A DNA stretch of 6,084 bases from CAZQLE01 sp964593905 (lineage in GTDB: Bacteria > Chloroflexota > Anaerolineae > Anaerolineales > Anaerolineaceae): assembly GCA_964593905.1 (NCBI GenBank), contig CAZQLE010000215.1:1-6084 (forward strand), read 5' to 3'. Below the pieces are notes generated by a model. The model made no database searches. It saw only the letters and a program-made list of their open reading frames with translations, and was not told where the DNA came from. Below are positions 1 to 5,027 of this stretch, in pieces (the stretch's first letter is position 1; every line of letters begins with the position of its first letter). The position numbers were made by a program, and so were the translations under genes.

Positions 1-54
1 CCTGCGACCCCATCGGTGTAAACGATGTGCTCTAACCAACTGAGCTATCCGCCC
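1..54 (-). tRNA. tRNA-Val (anticodon UAC), 3' part cut off by window edge
   Basis: On the minus strand the gene begins GGGCGGA (acceptor 5' strand, plus-strand 48-54), then TA, a D-arm GCTC...GAGC, an anticodon stem CATCG/CGATG enclosing the 7-nt loop TTTACAC, a 5-nt variable loop and the first T-stem bases GCAGG. Loop positions 3-5 give anticodon UAC, which reads valine GUA and other GUN codons. The T loop, 3' acceptor strand and CCA end lie beyond the left edge, so about 54 of roughly 76 nt are visible. All visible stems pair correctly, so nothing suggests a pseudogene. Confidence 0.95.
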
Positions 55-65
55 GTGCGACGAGA

Positions 66-74
66 ATTATACCA
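66..74 (-). promoter_or_regulatory. Extended -10 promoter element of the tRNA-Val gene
   Basis: Reading the minus strand, TGG-TATAAT forms a perfect sigma-70 type -10 hexamer with an extended TGn motif. It ends 11 nt before the tRNA 5' end, so transcription would start only a few nucleotides upstream of the mature tRNA. At the usual 16-18 nt spacing the -35 region is poor (AAAACA), which an extended -10 can compensate for. Seen directly; promoter activity is inferred. Confidence 0.65.
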
Positions 75-80
75 TCATTT

Positions 81-109
81 TTGAATTTTGTTTTATTTCA
101 TGCTAAACT
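81..109 (+). promoter_or_regulatory. Predicted sigma-70 type promoter, rightward, upstream of cinA
   Basis: TTGAAT (81-86) is separated by 17 nt from TAAACT (104-109), and TGC directly before the -10 makes it an extended -10. The predicted start is near 116. This is the best plus-strand promoter candidate in the 205-bp gap before cinA. It lies back to back with the leftward tRNA promoter and overlaps its upstream region. A terminator-like hairpin lies only about 20 nt downstream of the predicted start, so the transcript may end early or read through into cinA. Confidence 0.5.
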
Positions 110-135
110 AGTGCTGTGTTAAACCTTCTCCAATG

Positions 136-189
136 GTTTGTGTGAAGCGGCTGCCTTCAAAAAACTGCTTCTCACAAACGATATTTTTT
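136..189 (+). terminator. Intrinsic terminator-like hairpin in the cinA upstream region
   Basis: The arms at 136-150 (GTTTGTGTGAAGCGG) and 165-179 (CTGCTTCTCACAAAC) pair over 15 positions with one T-T mismatch and one G-U pair, around a 14-nt loop. The plus-strand sequence just after the stem is T-rich, with six consecutive T at 183-188. The sequence on the minus-strand side is not T-rich, so the structure is oriented as a plus-strand terminator. No plus-strand gene lies between it and the left edge apart from the antisense of the tRNA. It could end a small RNA from the promoter at 81-109, act as an attenuator for cinA, or end a transcript entering from outside the window. Confidence 0.55.
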
Positions 190-259
190 ATGTTTGACAC
201 AATACTGGCTTACATTTGCAACCTAAAACCGGTGGAACCATCTACCACATAGGAGACTT

Positions 260-1408
260 ATGCCATCCGCAGAAATTATCGCTATCGGCACTGAACTGCT
301 CTTGGGTGAAACACTGGATACCAACACCAGCTTTATCGCTCGCGCACTGCGCGGTTTGGGGATTGATCTTTTTCGCGCCACAATGATCGGTGACAACGAA
401 AATCGCATTGCTGCCAGCATCCGCGAAGCGCTGCAACGCGCTGATATCGTCATCACCACCGGCGGGTTAGGCCCCACCGTAGACGACCCCACCCGCACCG
501 CCGTGGCAGCCGCGCTCAATCGTCAGGCTGTATTTAAAGAAGAACTCTGGCAACAGATTTTACAGCGTTTTTCACGCTTTAACCGCAAGGCAACCGAAAA
601 CAACCGCCGCCAGGCCTATATCCCTGAAGGCGCCCTGGCGATTGAAAACCCGGTCGGAACTGCGCCTGCCTTTCTGGTGGAACAGAATGGCCGTGTAGTG
701 ATCAGCTTACCCGGCGTCCCGCGTGAAATGGAATACCTGATGGAAAATACCGTCTTGCCCTATTTGCGGAAAGCATACGGGCTGAGCGGCACCATCCTCA
801 CCCGCACCCTGCACCTGGCCGGGGTGGGTGAATCGCAGATAGATGAATGGATCAGTGACCTGGAAAAATCTGCCAATCCAACAGTCGGCTTGTCTGCCCA
901 TGCCGGGCAAATCGATATTCGCATCACCGCCAAAGCCGACTCGATTGAAACGGCAGGTGAGATGTTAACCGACTTCGAGACCACAATTCAAGAGCGGCTG
1001 GGCGAGCACATCTATGGCGTAGACGAGCAGACTCTCGAAAAAGTGGTGGCAGAGAATTTATTGCAGTTGGGCTGGTCACTGGCAGTGTTGGATGGCGGTC
1101 TGGATGGTCAACTGGCTGCCCGGGTTGCCCCGCTGGGTCTGCCGTTTGAAAATCAGCGCCGCATTAACCGCCCATTTGAGGATGAAAAAGAATTTATCCA
1201 GGCCGTCGAAACTCTGCTTTCAGATACCCGTGCTCAGGTTGTACTGGGCGCCAACATGATTCCGGCCAGCGACCGTACCGAATTGAATGTGTTGCTCTAC
1301 ACCCCCCGGGGCAGCAAAAAACTTACCCGCAGCTATGGCGGCCCGCCGCCCATGGCAGCAGCCTGGTCAGTCAACACGGCTTTAGACTTTTTGCGAAGAA
1401 ATATATAA
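260..1408 (+). CDS. cinA: CinA family protein with intact MoCF/COG1058 domain and degenerate C-terminal domain
   Basis: This 382-aa protein belongs to the competence/damage-inducible CinA family, cytosolic enzymes linked to ADP-ribose hydrolysis and, through a C-terminal PncC-type domain, NMN deamidation in pyridine nucleotide recycling. The N-terminal molybdopterin-binding-like domain is well preserved: IGTELLLGETLDTN (9-22), TTGGLGPTVDDPT (66-78) and SLPGVPREM (149-157). A middle domain follows with AGVGES (187-192). The C-terminal part (about 251-382) starts like PncC (TLEKVVAENLLQLGWSLAV). However, the expected AESCTGG catalytic region reads VLDGGLDGQ (276-284), and no clear GSSxYF or TGIAGP segment follows; it is also shorter than usual. 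NMN deamidase activity is therefore probably lost, which is an inference. An AGGAG sequence (251-255) sits 4 nt before the ATG, somewhat close. The next gene starts 21 bp downstream. Confidence 0.93.
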   Translation: MPSAEIIAIGTELLLGETLDTNTSFIARALRGLGIDLFRATMIGDNENRIAASIREALQRADIVITTGGLGPTVDDPTRTAVAAALNRQAVFKEELWQQILQRFSRFNRKATENNRRQAYIPEGALAIENPVGTAPAFLVEQNGRVVISLPGVPREMEYLMENTVLPYLRKAYGLSGTILTRTLHLAGVGESQIDEWISDLEKSANPTVGLSAHAGQIDIRITAKADSIETAGEMLTDFETTIQERLGEHIYGVDEQTLEKVVAENLLQLGWSLAVLDGGLDGQLAARVAPLGLPFENQRRINRPFEDEKEFIQAVETLLSDTRAQVVLGANMIPASDRTELNVLLYTPRGSKKLTRSYGGPPPMAAAWSVNTALDFLRRNI

Positions 1409-1429
1409 CGGAAATTCGAAGAGGATAAA

Positions 1430-3409
1430 ATGACCCAGACTGTGGATACCCTGTTTACAGACGCCGTGGTCTTGACCATGGACAAGAGTTTCCGAATTTA
1501 TTCACCTGGCGCAGTGGCCGTTACCGGGCATACAATCACCGCCGTAGGCCCCGCCGATGAACTGGCCCAAGAATTCACCGCCCGCAAGACCATCTCGTGC
1601 CGCGGGCAGGTTCTGATGCCAGGGCTAATCAACGGGCATACCCATGTCCCAATGACCCTGCTGCGGGGTCTGGCCGATGATCTCCGCCTGGATGTGTGGC
1701 TGATGGGCTATATGATGCCCGTGGAGCGTGAGTTTGTTTCACCGGAATTTGTTCGTCTGGGCACCCGTCTGGCCTGCGCAGAAATGATTCGGTCAGGCAT
1801 TACCACCTTCTGCGATATGTATTATTTTGAAGAGGATGTTGCTCTGGCCGCTGCTGAATGTGGCATGCGTGCTGTTTGCGGTGAGAGCATCTTAAAATTT
1901 CCCACCCCCGACGCTCCATCCTATGAAGAATCACTGGCTTACGTTCGCGGCTTTATTGAGCGGTGGAAAAACCATGAATTGATCGTTCCGGCCGTTGCAC
2001 CGCACGCAATCTATACCTGCACCGAAGAAATATTGCGGGCCAGCGCCGCTCTGGCAGTGGAATATGATGTTCCCCTGGTCATCCATCTGTCAGAAACCGC
2101 GCAAGAGGTGGAAAATAACCGCCGGGAACACGGCATGCCGGTGATTCCTTACGTCAAACGCCAAAACTTGTTCGATGCCAAAGTGATTGCCGCACATTGT
2201 GTGCATGTCGATGAAGGTGAAATTCGCCAACTGGCAAATGTGGGCGCCGGTGTGGTGCATAACCCTTCCTCCAATCTAAAACTGGCTTCGGGCATGGCCC
2301 CAATCAAGAAAATGCTGGAACTGGGCGTGAAACTCGGCCTGGGCACAGATGGCCCGGCTTCGAACAATGATCTGGATATGTTTGAAGAAATTCGTCTGGC
2401 ATCGCTGTTGGCCAAAGGCAGCAGCGGAGACCCCACCACCATGCCGGCCCGCACCACCCTGCTCGCCGCGACACGTATGGGCGCTTCAGCGCTTCATCTT
2501 GACCATATTACCGGGTCGATTGAACCTGGCAAACGGGCCGATTTGATCTGTGTGGAAATTGATCCACTGCACAACTCACCCAATTTCCGCCGCGACCCCA
2601 ATGGGGTCTATGCCCAAATCGTGTACGCCGCCAAATCGACCGATGTGCGCGATGTGATGATCAACGGCAAAATTCTACTCCAAGATCATCAACTGGTCGA
2701 GATGAGCGAAGCAGAACTGCTGGCCGAGGCAAACGAATATGCGGTCAAAATAGATGCTTTCCTGCTCAAACGCGAAAAATCGGTGCTTTCCAAACTCATC
2801 GCCATCGGCGGCGCCTCTGAACAGGAGAGTTTCGAGGTTCAGGTTAAGGTGGAAATTGCCCGGCCAGAAGAAATAGCCAAAAAACTGGAAGCAATCGAAG
2901 AATTCCAGATCATCCGCCGCCGTCATTACCGCCAGTACGACACCTATTTCCATTTTGGAGATGTCGAGCAGGGTCGTTTACGGTATCGTGAAGATCATTT
3001 TGTTGAAGAAGATGACACCATCTCCCAGGTCCGCTCCCGCCTGACCCATATTGGGCCAGCCAAAGAAAGCAGCTTTTCCGATCAGGTTTATCTCTCGCGC
3101 AGCCGCTTTCTTGCGCCTGCAAATCAAAGCCTGCGGTTTTATCGTGAATATTTTAAACCCACCGCCGAACACGAAATTGAAAAAGACCGCCTGCGCTATC
3201 TAATCGAATATCAGGGGATCGAATTCTTTATCAATATCGATACCGTCAAACGGCCTGAGTTTGGCACCTTTTTAGAGATAAAAAGTCGCACCTGGAGCCG
3301 GACGGATGCCGCACGGAAATCAAAATTAATCGCCAGACTGTTGGATGCGCTAGACTTATCCACTGCCCGCATTATCACCAGCGATTATATCGAAATGATC
3401 AAGGCTTGA
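1430..3409 (+). CDS. MTA/SAH-deaminase-type amidohydrolase fused to a C-terminal CYTH domain
   Basis: This 659-aa protein has two domains. Residues 1-440 form a metal-dependent amidohydrolase of the 5-methylthioadenosine/S-adenosylhomocysteine deaminase (MtaD/TrzA) group. Visible are NGHTH (H70, H72), H192 in APHAIYTC, HLSET (H219, E222), H256 and GTDGPASNND (D307), the expected metal and proton-transfer residues. PVE (E99) matches the glutamate that contacts the ribose in Thermotoga maritima TM0936, as I recall it. GKRADLI (367-373) and VMINGK (409-414) return to the small beta-domain. After a charged linker (about 441-466), residues 467-657 resemble a CYTH domain. Standalone members usually have about 420-450 residues, so the extra 200 are real surplus. 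GAGGA (1421-1425) precedes the ATG by 4 nt. It probably deaminates MTA, SAH or a related adenosine; the exact substrate and the purpose of the fusion cannot be read from the sequence. Confidence 0.92.
   Translation: MTQTVDTLFTDAVVLTMDKSFRIYSPGAVAVTGHTITAVGPADELAQEFTARKTISCRGQVLMPGLINGHTHVPMTLLRGLADDLRLDVWLMGYMMPVEREFVSPEFVRLGTRLACAEMIRSGITTFCDMYYFEEDVALAAAECGMRAVCGESILKFPTPDAPSYEESLAYVRGFIERWKNHELIVPAVAPHAIYTCTEEILRASAALAVEYDVPLVIHLSETAQEVENNRREHGMPVIPYVKRQNLFDAKVIAAHCVHVDEGEIRQLANVGAGVVHNPSSNLKLASGMAPIKKMLELGVKLGLGTDGPASNNDLDMFEEIRLASLLAKGSSGDPTTMPARTTLLAATRMGASALHLDHITGSIEPGKRADLICVEIDPLHNSPNFRRDPNGVYAQIVYAAKSTDVRDVMINGKILLQDHQLVEMSEAELLAEANEYAVKIDAFLLKREKSVLSKLIAIGGASEQESFEVQVKVEIARPEEIAKKLEAIEEFQIIRRRHYRQYDTYFHFGDVEQGRLRYREDHFVEEDDTISQVRSRLTHIGPAKESSFSDQVYLSRSRFLAPANQSLRFYREYFKPTAEHEIEKDRLRYLIEYQGIEFFINIDTVKRPEFGTFLEIKSRTWSRTDAARKSKLIARLLDALDLSTARIITSDYIEMIKA
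2828..3403 (+). other. CYTH (triphosphate tunnel) domain encoded by the 3' part of the amidohydrolase gene
   Basis: CYTH domains (CyaB-type adenylate cyclases, thiamine triphosphatases, tripolyphosphatases) bind triphosphates and metal in a beta-barrel tunnel. Here the opening signature is E469-V-Q471-V-K473, that is ExQxK instead of ExExK. Next comes RQYDTYFHFGDVEQGRLRYRE (501-521), the typical YxDTYFD...LRxR segment with basic residues R501, R516, R518 and R520. QVRSRLTH (533-540) and EIEKDRLRYLIEY (582-594) follow, then a closing INIDTVKRPEFGTFLEIKS (601-619) that matches the xLDxVxxLGxFxEIE strand pair. There is no in-frame ATG near the domain start, so separate translation is unlikely. 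Assignment is by motif recognition; activity on any triphosphate is unproven. Confidence 0.75.
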
Positions 3410-3421
3410 AATCGAGAGAAT

Positions 3422-4927
3422 ATGGACCTGTTCAAAGAGAATGCCAGAACTTCAAAATGGTCAGCAGGTGATGGCCAACCACTGCGGGTGTTATTTGCCA
3501 TTGCAGAAGCAGATCCATTGATCAAGGTTGGCGGTCTGGGTGATGTTGCCGGCGCACTGCCAGGTGTTTTGCGCCAGTATGCCCCCCACACCGAGCCGCC
3601 CTTCCAGATCGATCTGCGGCTGGTCATCCCGTTTCACCCGATCTTGCGCGATCGGGTGCCCGGTGCTCAAAAGGTGGCTGAATTTCCGGTCTCGCATCAT
3701 CCTGACCCGATTATGGCCGAGGCATGGTATTTTGAAGCTGGCGAAACAGCCATCTATTTAATCGATGGCGCACCCATTTCAGCAAATCCCAATGTCTATA
3801 CCGCCAGCCCGGCGTTGGATGCCGAAAAATTTGTGTTCTTTTCAGCCGCCTGTCTGGCATTCTGTCGGGCCACCCACTGGCAACCGGATATTTTGCACGC
3901 CAATGACTGGCATACCGCTCCGGCCGTAGCAGCACTAAAAGCTGAAAAAAAACACGACAGCTTCTTTGCCCATACTCGCTCGATGCTGGTCGTCCATAAC
4001 CTGCCGTTTATGGGCGCTGGTTCTGAAAAAGCACTAAACGACTACGGATTTCAGCCCATAAAAAAACCGCTTTTACCTGAATGGGCCCAGTTTGTCCCGC
4101 TGCCCATGGGGCTGGCTTCTGCCGATCAAATTGTCGCCGTATCACCCACCTATGCCAGAGAAATTCTCACCCCCGGCTTTGGTTGTGGGTTGGAAGATTT
4201 TCTAAGTTCCCGCAAAAATTATGTTTCCGGTATCTTGAACGGTCTGAACATGAGCGATTGGGACCCGGTAACAGATCAACGCATTCCCTTTACGTTTTCA
4301 GCGCAAGATCTTGCGCTGCGCGAGAAAAACAAGGCCGCATTGCAGGCCGAGTTGGGGCTGCCGTCTGAACCACATGTGCCCCTGTTTGCCCTGGTCAGCC
4401 GCATGGATCAGCAAAAAGGGGTCGATCTTGCCATTGAAGCGCTGCGCAAACTCACCCGCCGCCGCTGGCAGGTGGTATTGATGGGCACTGGTAACCCCGA
4501 TCTGGAAGAAGCCTGCCGAAAACTGGCAGCGCGTTTTCCGGGCCGGGTGCGCGCTGTGCTGCGCTACGATGCACCGCTGGCGCGGCGCATTTATGCCGGC
4601 GCAGATGCCTTATTGATGCCTTCGCGGTACGAGCCTTGCGGCATTGCACAGATGATGGCGATGCGCTACGGGTGTTTACCCATTGCCTGCGCAACCGGCG
4701 GCCTCAAAGACACCATCATAGATCTTCCAGACCCTTATTTATCCACGGGTTTCCTGTTCCCCAACCCGAATACCGGCGACCTGGTCGAGGTTTTAAACCG
4801 GGCTTTAGACCGCTATCGCCAACCCACTGTCTGGAGGGCAATTCAAAAACAGGCTATGCAGCAAGATTTTTCCTGGTCACGCGCTGCGGGTGAATATATT
4901 GACGTTTACAAACAACTGTTAAAGTAA
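3422..4927 (+). CDS. glgA: Glycogen synthase (GT5 family)
   Basis: This 501-aa protein, full length for bacterial GlgA, transfers glucose from ADP-glucose (possibly UDP-glucose) to growing alpha-1,4-glucan in the cytosol. The GT-B fold with two Rossmann halves is clear. The N half has IKVGGLGDVAGALP (34-47, nucleotide-sugar loop with K35), HANDWHTA (159-166), VVHNLPFMG (190-198) and AVSPTYAREILTPGFGCGL (239-257). The C half has VSRMDQQKGVDL (325-336, with R327 and K332), SRYEPCGIAQMMAMRYG (401-417, catalytic E404) and TGGLKDT (425-431). About 20 residues precede the first strand. No ATG lies between 3422 and codon 99, so the ATG at 3422 with a modest GAGAGA sequence before it is the best start. 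It follows the fusion gene by 12 bp, implying co-transcription, and precedes malQ, which supports a role in storage glucan. No key residue is missing. Confidence 0.96.
   Translation: MDLFKENARTSKWSAGDGQPLRVLFAIAEADPLIKVGGLGDVAGALPGVLRQYAPHTEPPFQIDLRLVIPFHPILRDRVPGAQKVAEFPVSHHPDPIMAEAWYFEAGETAIYLIDGAPISANPNVYTASPALDAEKFVFFSAACLAFCRATHWQPDILHANDWHTAPAVAALKAEKKHDSFFAHTRSMLVVHNLPFMGAGSEKALNDYGFQPIKKPLLPEWAQFVPLPMGLASADQIVAVSPTYAREILTPGFGCGLEDFLSSRKNYVSGILNGLNMSDWDPVTDQRIPFTFSAQDLALREKNKAALQAELGLPSEPHVPLFALVSRMDQQKGVDLAIEALRKLTRRRWQVVLMGTGNPDLEEACRKLAARFPGRVRAVLRYDAPLARRIYAGADALLMPSRYEPCGIAQMMAMRYGCLPIACATGGLKDTIIDLPDPYLSTGFLFPNPNTGDLVEVLNRALDRYRQPTVWRAIQKQAMQQDFSWSRAAGEYIDVYKQLLK
3635..3658 (+). 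repeat. Inverted repeat inside glgA, 9-bp arms
   Basis: CACCCGATC (3635-3643) and GATCGGGTG (3650-3658) are perfect inverted copies separated by the 6-nt loop TTGCGC. The glgA mRNA could form a stable hairpin here. No T-tract follows, so it is not a terminator. Arms of this size can arise by chance in a window this long. Confidence 0.5.
4299..4318 (+). repeat. Perfect 20-bp palindrome inside glgA
   Basis: The 10-base half CAGCGCAAGA is followed immediately by its exact reverse complement TCTTGCGCTG. As RNA it could form an 8-bp stem closed by a GATC tetraloop; as DNA it has the symmetry of a dimeric protein site. It encodes part of the linker between the two GT-B halves (about residues 293-299), where sequence is less constrained. 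No function is known to me. Confidence 0.6.
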
Positions 4928-4992
4928 TCTTTTTTGTAACTACTCGGCCAGGGGAATCAATCCTCTTGATCACTGAGCGGTCACAATTATTT

Positions 4993-5014
4993 GCCGGTTC
5001 ATGCTGGCTTTTTT
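4993..5014 (+). terminator. Weak terminator-like hairpin between glgA and malQ
   Basis: GCCGG (4993-4997) pairs with CTGGC (5004-5008), four Watson-Crick pairs and one G-U, around a 6-nt loop, directly followed by six T (5009-5014). The stem is short, so termination would be partial at best. The T-tract ends two nucleotides before the malQ ribosome binding site, placing the structure in the malQ leader. It may reduce read-through from glgA rather than separate the genes fully. Confidence 0.4.
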
Positions 5015-5016
5015 AT

Positions 5017-5023
5017 GGAGGGG
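5017..5023 (+). promoter_or_regulatory. Strong ribosome binding site of malQ
   Basis: GGAGGGG precedes two consecutive in-frame ATG codons at 5025 and 5028. Measured from GGAGG (5017-5021), the first ATG is 3 nt away and the second 6 nt away. The second has the better spacing and is taken as the start. Confidence 0.7.
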
Positions 5024-5027
5024 TATG

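Noticed and set aside
1..54. tRNA as an attachment site for an integrated element
   Set aside because: Neighbouring genes are ordinary housekeeping genes with no integrase or direct repeat visible, and the 3' end of the tRNA is outside the window.
194..199. TTGACA hexamer as a -35 box nearer to cinA
   Set aside because: No acceptable -10 lies at 16-18 nt (the bases there are around TGCAAC), and TACATT at 211-216 is only 11 nt away. It is not called as a promoter, although a weak start here cannot be excluded.
223..519. Minus-strand open frame opposite the 5' part of cinA
   Set aside because: It lies opposite conserved CinA motifs in the plus frame, has a low-complexity, Ser/Ala/Arg-rich product with no recognisable domain, and has no convincing ribosome binding site. 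It is treated as a shadow of cinA.
2675..3172. Several minus-strand open frames opposite the CYTH region
   Set aside because: The plus frame is continuous and shows CYTH motifs. The antisense products have no recognisable features.
4929..4935. T-rich run just after the glgA stop as a terminator tail
   Set aside because: No GC-rich stem precedes it; the end of glgA here is AT-rich with only poor pairing.
4966..4993. TTGATC followed by an AT-rich stretch as a malQ promoter
   Set aside because: The best -10 candidates (TTATTT or TATTTG) match poorly and sit at suboptimal spacing.
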